From the IMG/VR virus record IMGVR_UViG_3300046171_000350, positions 1 to 39,959 of that record: a stretch of DNA of 39,959 nucleotides; one strand, written 5' to 3'. Source of the stretch: a virus. A model generated the notes under the pieces. That model searched no databases, was not told the DNA's origin, and saw only the letters and a program-made list of their open reading frames with translations. Made by a program: the position numbers and the translations under genes. Numbering within the stretch: position 1 is the first letter of the stretch; the number at the start of each line of letters is the position of its first letter. This document shows, in pieces, positions 15,332 to 23,559 of this stretch.

Positions 15332-15785
15332 GTAAATTCTCCTGGTTAATTACAAAACATGAACCATGGCCAACATCGCCCTGGCTTGAAAATACTTCAT
15401 CCGAAGTGGCAAAACCCCGAATTGTGAAAGTGGGTAAATCACCGGTAATCAGAACATACCGATCCGATGGTTTATTCTTTTTTGCCAGGGGGACAATTAG
15501 TCTACCGTTGGCATGGTGAGTGGTCTTAACATCAATTGTTTTATTACCCAGCTTAAAGTCAGGGCCGCCTGATCTGATGTGAAAACATAGATCCAGGTAG
15601 ATGTTGTAAGTCTTTGCGAACACAATCTCCCCACAGATTCCGAGTAAATCATTTCTAAAATTATCCTGGCCTGGTATTTGAACATTATGGCTGGTCCCGG
15701 CTACTCGATTATTGCCAGTCCTTAGACTGGCAATTGTGCGAGCCAGCATAATTTCATTCTCATCCAGGGTGACCGTATGCTGCAT
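15315..15785 (-). CDS. PD-(D/E)XK nuclease-like protein
   Basis: 156 residues. The sequence GGPDFKLGNKTIDVKTTHHA gives D76 and D85-V-K87, the core of the PD-(D/E)XK endonuclease fold, and E53 (LLGICGEIVFAKTY) supplies the usual N-terminal acidic residue. Related folds include restriction enzymes and Holliday resolvases. The ATG overlaps the TerL stop as ATGA, so it is translationally coupled to the terminase. It may help packaging, junction resolution or host DNA attack; substrate unknown. Confidence 0.65.
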   Translation of the reverse strand: MQHTVTLDENEIMLARTIASLRTGNNRVAGTSHNVQIPGQDNFRNDLLGICGEIVFAKTYNIYLDLCFHIRSGGPDFKLGNKTIDVKTTHHANGRLIVPLAKKNKPSDRYVLITGDLPTFTIRGFATSDEVFSSQGDVGHGSCFVINQENLHAFKF

Positions 15786-17413
15786 CAGTATCCTCCTGAT
15801 TGAGTCGGCATAAGCTCTGACTCGTCGTAGTATTCAAAATTTCCAACCGCAACATATCGAAGGCAGTCAACAGGATCCTTACACACACCCTTTGGGCCAT
15901 CCTCGACCTTGTAGTTCATGCAGCAGTAAATTGTGTTACCGCACTCGTCTGAAAAAATTAACCTAGAGTGGTTATCGAAACCAATTTCCTTGGTTTTATC
16001 GTAGCTAAGTAAATTGTTTATGGCTTGAAGGCCGTCATCAATAGGCAGTCCATCGGCTGGATACGCTTGGATACCCTCGTCATGCAGATCCGCGATAATA
16101 TTACTTGTGCCCTCTGCTTTTGAATAGCTGGCGGATCCAAGTCGCGGATCGATTAAAATTTCACAGTCCTTACTGCCAATCATCTCCCGAATCACTTCAG
16201 CATAATCCTGTATACCGTATCCATTCGGTGCAGCCGCTTCACCAGGTCTGCCCTTTTCGCCTCGCTCAAGATCGGCCCAGGGGCCGAAGGATGGGTCAGG
16301 CCACTCTTTTACCACATAATGAACACCGTTGGCTGCAACAGCTACCAGGACCATAAACCAACTTTTGTTTCCTGCTGGGTCAATTGATAGCACCCAGTTA
16401 GCTGGGTGGTTAACAGGGTCCTTTATTACAGGAATTTCACTGTGCTTCATGACTACCCTGTCATCCAGATTTTGAAATACCGTATTGCTCGGTTTTGTCG
16501 GGACTCCGTAAGCCCTGCATAATATTTCATCCCGCTTGGCTCCCTGGAGCTGGTTTTTCATCGACTCCCATCCTCCGTATGGATTTTCCGATGTGTGAAA
16601 ATATACGATACGCGAATTTGTACGGAGTGGCTGCTGGATAAGCGGGACCTTCTCGCCTTCCAGCAGTTCAGCTTCACGGTCCTCTACGGTCCTGGCTCCT
16701 GATAAATATCGGCTTACCATCGGGGTCCATCCGCTGATTGTCGTGAAAGTTGCAATCATACGAGCAGGGGTTCCGTCAGAGTCGGCCCTGGTCAAAGTTC
16801 TATAGGCAGTAGTGGACCAGTACGAAAGAGGAACCTCCTCGTCAAACCAAGCGGCGATGTTGAAGGTTCCCTCGACTGCATCGTTAGGGCAGCCAATTTC
16901 TCCGCCCTCAATTGACGAAATATCCTGACTCCAATTCTTGAACACCACCTGACTGCGGTTAGGCAGAACAAATGTCTGATTCGTGAATCCGTTTTTTACA
17001 GAGTAACGAACACTCGCTACGCGAGTATGGCCGATTGTCTTAAACTCATTAGGAAGGAATTTGTAGATGGCGGCCTGTTGGACCTGGATTGAACATTGGC
17101 TATTGCTCGCAAAACACCAAACAGTGGTTCCAGGGTTATGCACCACACACTGCACTACCCTTTTCGCAATTGCAGTGGTTTTACCACTGCGATTGCCTCC
17201 TAAAATAATTACCTCACCATATTTCTTGAGTGCATCGTCAGCCAATTTCCAGTGAGGCAATTCTGTGGAGAAATTAAATGGATCCTCAATCTCCCTTTCA
17301 ATGGCCGCTTCCCTTCGCTCATAGTATTCCAGCAATCGCTCTGGACCCATTGCCAGTTGCTCCTCTTGTGAGGGTATCTCCAAGATTGGATGATAAGTCC
17401 ATTGCAACGCCAT
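15785..17413 (-). CDS. terL: Terminase large subunit
   Basis: 542 residues from the ATG at 17413, preceded by an AGG-containing site; a GTG at 17458 would add 15 unlikely residues. ATPase domain: Walker A GGNRSGKTT (72-80) and Walker B AAWFDEE (187-193). Nuclease domain: SIDPAG (D345), LIDPRLGS (D422) and DPVDCLRY (D516), consistent with the RNase H-like metal site. It pumps DNA into the procapsid and cuts concatemers. The nearest small-terminase candidates are the HTH genes at 14945 and 18033. Confidence 0.93.
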   Translation of the reverse strand: MALQWTYHPILEIPSQEEQLAMGPERLLEYYERREAAIEREIEDPFNFSTELPHWKLADDALKKYGEVIILGGNRSGKTTAIAKRVVQCVVHNPGTTVWCFASNSQCSIQVQQAAIYKFLPNEFKTIGHTRVASVRYSVKNGFTNQTFVLPNRSQVVFKNWSQDISSIEGGEIGCPNDAVEGTFNIAAWFDEEVPLSYWSTTAYRTLTRADSDGTPARMIATFTTISGWTPMVSRYLSGARTVEDREAELLEGEKVPLIQQPLRTNSRIVYFHTSENPYGGWESMKNQLQGAKRDEILCRAYGVPTKPSNTVFQNLDDRVVMKHSEIPVIKDPVNHPANWVLSIDPAGNKSWFMVLVAVAANGVHYVVKEWPDPSFGPWADLERGEKGRPGEAAAPNGYGIQDYAEVIREMIGSKDCEILIDPRLGSASYSKAEGTSNIIADLHDEGIQAYPADGLPIDDGLQAINNLLSYDKTKEIGFDNHSRLIFSDECGNTIYCCMNYKVEDGPKGVCKDPVDCLRYVAVGNFEYYDESELMPTQSGGY

Positions 17414-17458
17414 GATCCTATTTTGGCATGTGCTGACATGGAACAAAAGGCATGTCAC

Positions 17459-17787
17459 CTATTGTCTTTAAATGACCGCTTTATTCAGGTTGTTTGGTCA
17501 TGTGGTGTTAGTTGCCAATAGGCCAATAAGGGCAATAGGGGCAGTTGGCCATTTGCAGAATTTTTTTCATTTCAGATAATCGGTCCATGGTGAGGTGCCC
17601 GCCCCCTCCCCGACCCCCTCCGCCCGTCAGTACAATGACAATAACTACATGTTTTTTGTCATCAAAAGCCAGGATCCCACTGTTTATGCGGATCCTCAGC
17701 GGTTTATATATCTGCTACGGGTTGGTGATTTGGATTTTGTGGAAACTTTCTGTATCCTTGCACCAATAATCTATGAATAGTGTAACA
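17459..17787. other. 329-nt gap upstream of terL
   Basis: No gene can be called with confidence. On the minus strand one frame stays open from about 17719 to 17512 (68 codons) and ends in a glycine-rich stretch and MDRLSEMKKILQMANCPYCP, but it has no good start except an internal ATG at 17588 and is preceded in frame by a TAG. Plus-strand frames here are proline-rich and look like shadows. The late promoter or terL leader may lie here; no clear -35/-10 pair was found. Confidence 0.4.
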
Positions 17788-18006
17788 CTAATCTGTACCC
17801 TTACTTTCGTTCCTCTGAAAGATCCAATTAATGCTCCTGTGGACTACAGCAATTGCTACTATAACCCCAACTACAAAGCCGTATGCCATAGGCTCAAATT
17901 CAATCAAGGAATTGATCAGGTTTTCAAGTCGAAGCTCAAGTACGATCCAAGTAATTGATCCGACATACAGAGCAAACACACATAATCTTCTTAAAGATTC
18001 TTTCAC
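17788..18006 (-). CDS. Two-helix membrane protein at the start of the late module
   Basis: 72 residues from a GTG at 18006, chosen because AGGAGG lies 6 nt upstream. Helices are RRLCVFALYVGSITWIVLEL (about 6-25) and AYGFVVGVIVAIAVVHRSIN (about 42-61), with a charged C-terminal tail. Size and topology resemble two-pass holins, but location upstream of terminase leaves the role open. A head-to-head gap of 26 nt separates it from the plus-strand HTH gene at 18033. Confidence 0.6.
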   Translation of the reverse strand: MKESLRRLCVFALYVGSITWIVLELRLENLINSLIEFEPMAYGFVVGVIVAIAVVHRSINWIFQRNESKGTD

Positions 18007-18032
18007 CCTCAACCTCCTAACCCAAAACTCCC

Positions 18033-18527
18033 ATGCCTACCAAGAAAAAACGAGTCCAGATAATCCCTGACAACCTTCCTGCCCTAACCCAACCCGAAGA
18101 AACCTGTCCGTCCCTGTTCACAGGAACCACCCTAGCCAAGAAGGATCCAGGTAAGTATGGCAGGGTGGTCCAGAAGTTGGCTGAAGGGATGAGTATGAAC
18201 CGTATAGCCAAGGTGGAGAAATTGTCACCTGGTACCGTTGCAGCCATAGCAAAGCGGGAACATAAGTCAGTGGATGCAGTCCAGACCTTAACGGCTGGAC
18301 TGACAAGTTATGCCAGTCAGGCTTGCTTGGAACGGATCATTGAGAAGTTGGATGCGGATGAAATACCCGCAGGGGTTCTCCCTATTTGTTTTGGTATCCT
18401 ACGGGACAAGGAACGGGGGGACCTAGGACAGGCTCAGACCGTGATTGAGCACAAGCAGACCCTGACGATTGATCAGGTGAAACGGGAGCTGGATCAAATG
18501 AAACGGAATGCGGAGGATGCGGGATGA
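18033..18527 (+). CDS. HTH protein, candidate small terminase or regulator
   Basis: 164 residues. KYGRVVQKLAEGMSMNRIAK, then VEKLSPGTVAAIAKREHK (about residues 47-84), is a helix-turn-helix. The rest is helical (ACLERIIEKLDADEIPAGVL, then PICFGILRDK) and ends in HKQTLTIDQVKRELDQMKRN. Proteins of this plan occur next to large terminase genes in marine phages. Small terminases bind the packaging site through such HTHs. Divergent from terL, it could instead be a regulator. No Shine-Dalgarno sequence precedes the ATG. Confidence 0.55.
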   Translation: MPTKKKRVQIIPDNLPALTQPEETCPSLFTGTTLAKKDPGKYGRVVQKLAEGMSMNRIAKVEKLSPGTVAAIAKREHKSVDAVQTLTAGLTSYASQACLERIIEKLDADEIPAGVLPICFGILRDKERGDLGQAQTVIEHKQTLTIDQVKRELDQMKRNAEDAG

Positions 18528-18578
18528 CAATAACCAAATTGCTTGGCATCTGTGATTTGGATGGGTTAGGAGATAGGG

Positions 18579-18893
18579 ATGGCAAATTACAAAGTAAATT
18601 ACAAAAATAGTGATAAGAAAGTTTATATTGAGGCTGACTCCCCAAGGCACGCATACATCAAGTTTTTAGAGCAGTCTGATATACATGAAAAGCCAGTCTT
18701 AGTTACCTCTGAAAGTACTTCGGGTAGTATTCCTCAAACCGAAACCTTCTCAGATCATGAAACATTATTTACTGTTAAAACCCAGCTAGATATTCTCAGC
18801 CAACTCAAGCAGATCAATTGGGCTATCAGAATTGGATTCTTGTTTATCATGGCAGTTGTCACAGGAATCATTAAGCCTGGTATCTTTGGGTAA
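18579..18893 (+). CDS. C-terminally membrane-anchored small protein
   Basis: 104 residues; AGGAGA lies 6 nt before the ATG. The N-terminal half is soluble and beta-like (MANYKVNYKNSDKKVYIEAD), and the C-terminus has a single membrane helix (AIRIGFLFIMAVVTGIIKPG). No known family. It follows the HTH gene by 51 nt and ends before a strong inverted repeat, so the two form a short plus-strand unit. Confidence 0.55.
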   Translation: MANYKVNYKNSDKKVYIEADSPRHAYIKFLEQSDIHEKPVLVTSESTSGSIPQTETFSDHETLFTVKTQLDILSQLKQINWAIRIGFLFIMAVVTGIIKPGIFG

Positions 18894-18945
18894 AAATCCC
18901 CTTAACAATCCCCACCTGGTTAAAGGGTATACAGGGTATAAGGTT

Positions 18946-18974
18946 AGAAAGTCTCTCTTAAGGAGAGACTTTCT
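18946..18974. terminator. Probable bidirectional terminator hairpin
   Basis: GAAAGTCTCTC (18947-18957) pairs perfectly with GAGAGACTTTC (18963-18973) around TTAAG; an outer A-T pair extends it to 12 bp. It lies between convergent genes ending at 18893 (+) and 19063 (-). The flanks are only moderately T-rich (TTAAAA), so termination is likely but not certain. Confidence 0.65.
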
Positions 18975-18992
18975 TAAAAGGGTCACCCTGTC

Positions 18993-19008
18993 ACCCTGTT
19001 AACAGGGT
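18993..19008. repeat. 16-bp perfect palindrome
   Basis: ACCCTGTTAACAGGGT is self-complementary, just after the terminator-like hairpin, and its left half CACCCTGT is repeated directly 9 nt upstream (18985-18992 and 18994-19001 region). Could be a protein-binding operator or part of the terminator region. Confidence 0.5.
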
Positions 19009-19062
19009 AAGCTCCCGTTGGTCGATTGTACTGGGGGCAGGAAATAAAACAAGCCGTGTCAC

Positions 19063-21237
19063 CTATTGTCCGTTATTATGGTTTTCGCAGAAAATAATTG
19101 CCACAGCTTCGGCTGAATATTTAGCAGCCCTTGTTGGTTCACGCGACCCTTCATAATTCTTTGCCTTCTCGCTGAAGAACTTAATGTCTTTAGCAGATAA
19201 ATCTAATTTCTTTAAATGTAATTTGAATGCCCCATCAATATCTGTGTTAAACTTCTTTGCATTCTTCAACTTGTTCACCGCCTCTGTTATTTCAGGGGAA
19301 TTAATTTTGGTTTCTTTAAATGCTTTCCTACATGCCTCAGTGAAGGCCTTTATTATAGCCTTCTCCTTTGTAAGAACATTGTAACCTTTGACTGGTTGTA
19401 AATCGTTTTCTTTTACAATTAGGTTTCCATTATTTTTGGCAGTACTGTTGGTTATGTAATTTTTGATTTTAGTAGGTTTTTTACCCTCTCTTTTCTCGGC
19501 TTCCATCATCTGTTCATGCTCAAGAGAATAAACCTGTTTGCCCTGGCACTTAGCAATGTCGATTACACTACACTCTGGACCGCCACCTAGTTTTTCCATA
19601 AAGCCACGATACAGATCCGTATCTTTCCATTTCTGTAGTTTCTCGGATTGTTCGAATTGCTGACTGTAACTATTCGAAGCAAGGGCTTCCTCTGTCGCGG
19701 TCCCTATCATTTTTTGATCCGTAGCTTTTTTCAATTTAACTTTTTCCACCATTTCTTTCGCATCATCCATCCCCTCTTCGAATCCTCGCATAAAATCATC
19801 GTAGCCTCCAATTTCATCAAGTTGTTTCTGTAAAATTTGTATTAAGCCTGGGCTAGGTTCTGTACTCTCCAGATATTCCTTTGTTGAATCTACAACGAAT
19901 GAATCAATCGGAACAATCTTCAGACCAAGTTCCTCAAGTTGCGGAGATAGTTCTTTGATTGCAGTCATCTTATCTTTGTAACCCTTGCTGGTTTTCGGTA
20001 ATTCATCACCCTTCCTTTGCATGTTCGATACAACAGTCTGGTCCGCTATGAATACGGATATGTCTTCATGGTCATAATCGTAAAGTTCGTAGCAATCCAA
20101 TACTGTAGAAATAGCTTTTTCAAAACTCTTGTCACTTACTGTCCGTACCCTTTTTTTATACCAATTCCAGATCACTTTCCTAGCCTTCATATATTCAGGC
20201 AGTTTAGAGGCACACAACTTCCAGTTCTCCAGGTTTTTACCACTGTATGAAAGGGACTGACCATACTTCATCAAAGTGTTGAGTGCCTTCTTCATTTCAT
20301 TCGAAGGGTTGCTCGCTAATCTTAGAAGCCTGTAGGGCAACATGCTATCATCAGCGAAAGTAACACCTGGTAAAGAAGGATAACTACGGGGGATATTAAT
20401 TCCTAAAGGGTATCTTTTCTGTCTATACACAATTTCATTCCAACGGTTGAGTACAAATAAACCTTCACCGCCATTTGGTACATTCAGTGAATCTAGATTC
20501 TGTTTGTATTCATTTGGATCCAAGTACTCTTCTCGCATCTCGATAACTAATCCTTGGTAATTAATAAAATTTACAACATGACAACATTGAGTGATGGCAA
20601 AATTAACTTTCGAAGTTAATTCTGCAACTGCCTCAATTGCATCTTCAACTAATGGTTGATGTAAAGCTATGGACCCAGGGTCAGGCACACCATCCTCTGG
20701 TGATAAAAAGTAGTAATAATCGTCAATAGATTCCTCATAGGCCATACCCATAAGGTTGGGGTTTTGCTGAGTCTCCAATAAATATTCGACCCATAAGTTT
20801 CCGTTTTTTCTAGTTTTATCGGCTGCAATAATTCCAGCAGACTCAGGAAAATTTCTTACCACACACTCATGAATCAATGCTACATTCTGTGCCAAATGGT
20901 TTCTTACTGCTCGTATTTCTAATAAGAATGTTTGATCCTCTGGGCTAAAGCGAACCTCTCCTAAATGCCACCTTTCATTAAAAGCTACCCAAGCGTCTAG
21001 GTGATTCTTCATGTGTTCATCCAGTTTTTCAGCAAATGCAGTTAAGATCGTGTTCGCTTTGGTCATCATCAAAAGTGCATGATCATTGACCATACCTCCT
21101 TGTATAACTTCCTCGGCGATCATGTGAAAAGGCTCGGGCCTAAGTAATCTTTCCAAACTTACTTCTGGGTTCTTACCCCACTTTTGGGCCATCTCCCAAA
21201 TCTGAAAATCAGTATTATTTGTAGCATTCATGCTCAC
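19063..21237 (-). CDS. Large protein of unknown function (724 aa)
   Basis: 724 residues from a GTG at 21237; an ATG two codons later (21231) is equally likely. No enzyme motif is recognised. The first 200 residues are helical (RAVRNHLAQNVALIHECVVR), the middle is mixed, and the last 250 are Lys/Glu-rich helices (ATDQKMIGTATEEALASNSY; TEACRKAFKETKINSPEITE). It is alone in its transcription unit, divergent from the replication operon, with TTGACA at 21266-21261 as a good -35 box that would make an almost leaderless transcript. Its position suggests early expression or a lysogen-expressed accessory (possibly host takeover or defence). Confidence 0.7.
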   Translation of the reverse strand: MSMNATNNTDFQIWEMAQKWGKNPEVSLERLLRPEPFHMIAEEVIQGGMVNDHALLMMTKANTILTAFAEKLDEHMKNHLDAWVAFNERWHLGEVRFSPEDQTFLLEIRAVRNHLAQNVALIHECVVRNFPESAGIIAADKTRKNGNLWVEYLLETQQNPNLMGMAYEESIDDYYYFLSPEDGVPDPGSIALHQPLVEDAIEAVAELTSKVNFAITQCCHVVNFINYQGLVIEMREEYLDPNEYKQNLDSLNVPNGGEGLFVLNRWNEIVYRQKRYPLGINIPRSYPSLPGVTFADDSMLPYRLLRLASNPSNEMKKALNTLMKYGQSLSYSGKNLENWKLCASKLPEYMKARKVIWNWYKKRVRTVSDKSFEKAISTVLDCYELYDYDHEDISVFIADQTVVSNMQRKGDELPKTSKGYKDKMTAIKELSPQLEELGLKIVPIDSFVVDSTKEYLESTEPSPGLIQILQKQLDEIGGYDDFMRGFEEGMDDAKEMVEKVKLKKATDQKMIGTATEEALASNSYSQQFEQSEKLQKWKDTDLYRGFMEKLGGGPECSVIDIAKCQGKQVYSLEHEQMMEAEKREGKKPTKIKNYITNSTAKNNGNLIVKENDLQPVKGYNVLTKEKAIIKAFTEACRKAFKETKINSPEITEAVNKLKNAKKFNTDIDGAFKLHLKKLDLSAKDIKFFSEKAKNYEGSREPTRAAKYSAEAVAIIFCENHNNGQ

Positions 21238-21403
21238 ATAAAAAATTTTTTTTGAAAATTTGTCAATATGTGACTTTTATGTGGAATATATATGGAATGC
21301 TATTCCATTCATGTGGAATAAAACTTCCTAGATTCTATATGTAATAGCGGTCAATAGCGGACACGGTTTGTTTTATGTTTCAAATGCATGTTAAGGTGGA
21401 TTC
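21238..21403. promoter_or_regulatory. Divergent promoter/operator region
   Basis: AT-rich gap between two divergent genes. It holds CTTTTATGTGG (21274-21284), identical to the inverted iteron at 24468; ATGTGGAATA twice (21279-21288 and 21311-21320); a palindrome ATGGAAT-GCT-ATTCCAT between them; and a direct repeat AATAGCGG (21343-21350 and 21353-21360). TTGACA on the minus strand (21266-21261) is a good -35 box for the 724-residue gene. This is the most likely switch region for early genes. Confidence 0.65.
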
Positions 21404-21637
21404 ATGTCCGATAAAACATCCACACAAAATAACGATACAAACAAGATTCCCGTTGAGCAACTCATTAGTTCAAAGGATATAGAATCTGCTTTCGAAGTTG
21501 GCCGCAGAACCGTCAGAAGATGGGCGAAACAATACAACTGGAGAGAGTACCGTTTTAGTCATAAAGTCCTTCGTTACCTCCGTAACGATGTAGAAAACTC
21601 CATGGGAGTATCTTTCGCCAATACCATAGAAGGTTGA
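21404..21637 (+). CDS. Small HTH regulator, first gene of the replication operon
   Basis: 77 residues; AAGGTGG lies 5 nt before the ATG. ISSKDIESAFEVGRRTVRRW followed by AKQYNWREYRF (about 26-55) looks like an excisionase/MerR-type winged helix-turn-helix. As the first gene after the operator region, it is a candidate repressor or activator of the operator repeats. Its stop overlaps the next start as TTGA. Confidence 0.6.
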   Translation: MSDKTSTQNNDTNKIPVEQLISSKDIESAFEVGRRTVRRWAKQYNWREYRFSHKVLRYLRNDVENSMGVSFANTIEG

Positions 21638-22077
21638 AGGCTTACTTTTTCATAGACCCTGGTCAATCAGGCGGAGTGGCTATCGCACTTGGATCCATGG
21701 ATGATCTAGTGGCCCATAACTTAGACGGAGTAAGTTCCCTTCAGGAATTACTCCAAGACTATGAATGCTATGACCGCCGTATCATCTGTGAAAATGTCCC
21801 CTCTTACACGGGCCGCAACATTCCAAGTCACGCGAGCTTTAAGTTAGGTAGATCATTCGGCCTAATTGAAGGGCTTGCCAGGGGCATGAGCCTACCCTGT
21901 GCCATGATTGGACCAAAGGTCTGGCAAAAGGGCCTAGACGGACTCAACGGCAAGACAGGCATGGCAAGGAAGCGTGTTCTAAAGGAACACGCACAAAGAC
22001 TATATCCGTCTGCAAAAGCGACTTTACGAACAGCCGATGCAATTTTGATCGGTCACCATTTTTTCAATAACCAATAA
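21634..22077 (+). CDS. RuvC-like Holliday junction resolvase
   Basis: 147 residues with a TTG start overlapping the previous stop. The fold signature is present: FIDPGQSGGVAIA (D8), IICENVPSYTG (E53) and RTADAILIG (D135), together with SFKLGRSFGLIEGLARG. RuvC-family enzymes cut four-way junctions made during recombination-dependent replication. TAATAACC and an 11-nt spacer lead to the SSB-like gene, so this is one operon. Confidence 0.8.
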   Translation: MKAYFFIDPGQSGGVAIALGSMDDLVAHNLDGVSSLQELLQDYECYDRRIICENVPSYTGRNIPSHASFKLGRSFGLIEGLARGMSLPCAMIGPKVWQKGLDGLNGKTGMARKRVLKEHAQRLYPSAKATLRTADAILIGHHFFNNQ

Positions 22078-22094
22078 CCAAAGGAGAAATAAGC

Positions 22095-22637
22095 ATGGCA
22101 ATACTGCAAGCAACTCAAAGCGGAGGAGACTACCGCTCTTACAAACTCGAAACCCTTGCTCCCAAGGGTACCTTTGCGGCCACATGTGTGGACTGCATGG
22201 AATCGATGGGGGTCGAACGCCAAAAGTATCAATCTGATGAAATGGAGACGGTGGATTTAATCCGTTACCTTTTCTTAGTTGATACGAAAGAAGGTCCATT
22301 CTTGGTCCAAACGAATGAGATGCGACTCTCTGCCTACAAGGAGGCGGCACTTGCCAAATTCATACAGGGCTGGACTGGGGATCTACCTGCACCAGGGTTC
22401 GACACAATGAATATGGTGGGAGAGGTTTGCCAATTGAGCATCAACCATAAGACCAGTGCTCGCGGCACCACCTACCCTATCATTACCTCAATCAGCCCAC
22501 TCTTAGATGAGTCCATGGCTCCTGATGCAAATGCATTAGAGATACCAGGTGGATCAAGATCTGGGGTTGTAGTTAAAACCGCTGATACTGAAACAGCAGA
22601 TTCTGCTGCGGCTAAATCCGAAGAAGACCCCTTCTGA
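22095..22637 (+). CDS. Phage ssDNA-binding-like protein
   Basis: 180 residues; AGGAG lies 7 nt before the ATG. The middle shows the phage SSB/DUF669-like pattern: FIQGWTGDLPAPGFDTMNMV, GEVCQLSINHKTSARGTTYP, then ITSISPLL, typical OB-fold strands. The last 20 residues are acidic and end SEEDPF, like the acidic-Phe tip by which SSBs recruit partners. It would coat single strands for primase and nuclease. Lies between resolvase and RecB-like nuclease genes. Confidence 0.7.
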   Translation: MAILQATQSGGDYRSYKLETLAPKGTFAATCVDCMESMGVERQKYQSDEMETVDLIRYLFLVDTKEGPFLVQTNEMRLSAYKEAALAKFIQGWTGDLPAPGFDTMNMVGEVCQLSINHKTSARGTTYPIITSISPLLDESMAPDANALEIPGGSRSGVVVKTADTETADSAAAKSEEDPF

Positions 22638-22639
22638 TC

Positions 22640-23404
22640 ATGGGTCACTTCTACGAAAAAAATGGTAGCCCCCGATTCGATGTGGGGGCTACCAAGGCCA
22701 AGCGAGAGGGCCTCCTATTTTCGGTGAACGAGCAATTCAAATTGCTCGCCAAACCAGGACTTGAAGCCTGGAAGGATTCCGAACTAGCTAAGGCTGCCTA
22801 CGCTGAACCTCCTCGCCCAGGTGAAACCGAGCAAGAATACTGCCGCCGTGTTAAAGCACTCCGTTACTCCCGTACCTGCGGAGCCGCCGATCTTGGAACA
22901 GCTGTACACAAGGGAATCGAAGATGTACTTCGCGGAGTAACCACACTTGAAAGTGCAGACAAGAATTACCTACCCTACATTCGTCCAGCGGTTGAATATA
23001 TCCGTGAGAAAAAGTTTGAGATAGAACATCTTGAGCGAGTTGTTGTCTCGGAAAAACATTCATTTGCGGGAACCTGTGACTTGATTGGTAAAACCCCAAA
23101 CGGCCAATCTTTCATTGGCGATTGGAAAACCAAAAAATCCACACCTGGTAAACCATTCGAACCATACCCTGAGAACAAGTGGCAAATCGCGAGCTACGCC
23201 GTTGCCCATTTCGGAGAAGCTGCGGTTGAGAACTGTGAAATATGGGGAGTCAATCTGTTCATCTCCAGCACAGAAGTGATTGATGGTACGGCTAGATTCC
23301 AAGCTCACTCCTACAACCCTCAAGAGGTTTTGGAAGCATGGAAAACCGCCAAGCTATTATTCGAGTTACACCGCAAAGTCCATGAGTACGACCCAAGATC
23401 ATGA
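22640..23404 (+). CDS. RecB/Cas4-type PD-(D/E)XK exonuclease
   Basis: 254 residues. All RecB-family motifs are visible: GTAVH (H90), FAGTCDLIG (D147), FIGDWKTKK (D161-W-K163) and WQIASYA (Q182-x3-Y186). Phage exonucleases of this group trim DNA ends for recombination. It starts 2 nt after the SSB-like gene; nuclease plus SSB plus RuvC form a recombination set. Four Cys as in Cas4 are not seen, so an iron-sulfur cluster is not expected. Confidence 0.85.
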   Translation: MGHFYEKNGSPRFDVGATKAKREGLLFSVNEQFKLLAKPGLEAWKDSELAKAAYAEPPRPGETEQEYCRRVKALRYSRTCGAADLGTAVHKGIEDVLRGVTTLESADKNYLPYIRPAVEYIREKKFEIEHLERVVVSEKHSFAGTCDLIGKTPNGQSFIGDWKTKKSTPGKPFEPYPENKWQIASYAVAHFGEAAVENCEIWGVNLFISSTEVIDGTARFQAHSYNPQEVLEAWKTAKLLFELHRKVHEYDPRS

Positions 23405-23556
23405 AAGTAAACATCCGTTACATGTTGATTTTCAATATACTTATGGGGGCCTGGGGCTGTGCGACTAAGATCGCACAGCATGACCCAGACCATGTACCTG
23501 GTTTATCCTGCCCTCGCCCTGGCCACGGAAGTTGCCCCTATGAATGCACGAAATGA
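23401..23556 (+). CDS. Small lipoprotein
   Basis: 51 residues (MKVNIRYMLIFNILMGAWGC...). The hydrophobic stretch followed by GAWGC is a type II signal peptide, Cys20 being lipidated. The rest is Cys/Pro/His-rich (SCPRPGHGSCPYECTK). It starts inside the nuclease stop (ATGA). A lipoprotein inside a replication operon is unusual; it may act at the envelope, for example in superinfection exclusion. That role is inference. Confidence 0.65.
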   Translation: MKVNIRYMLIFNILMGAWGCATKIAQHDPDHVPGLSCPRPGHGSCPYECTK

Positions 23557-23559
23557 GCG

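Noticed and set aside
17453-17466. 14-mer TGTCACCTATTGTC repeated at 17453 and about 19057
   Set aside because: A shared 14-mer is expected a few times by chance in 40 kb, and one copy lies within a coding end.
17545-17780. Two proline-rich plus-strand genes
   Set aside because: They overlap each other, lack ribosome sites, and their composition mirrors a glycine-rich minus-strand frame.
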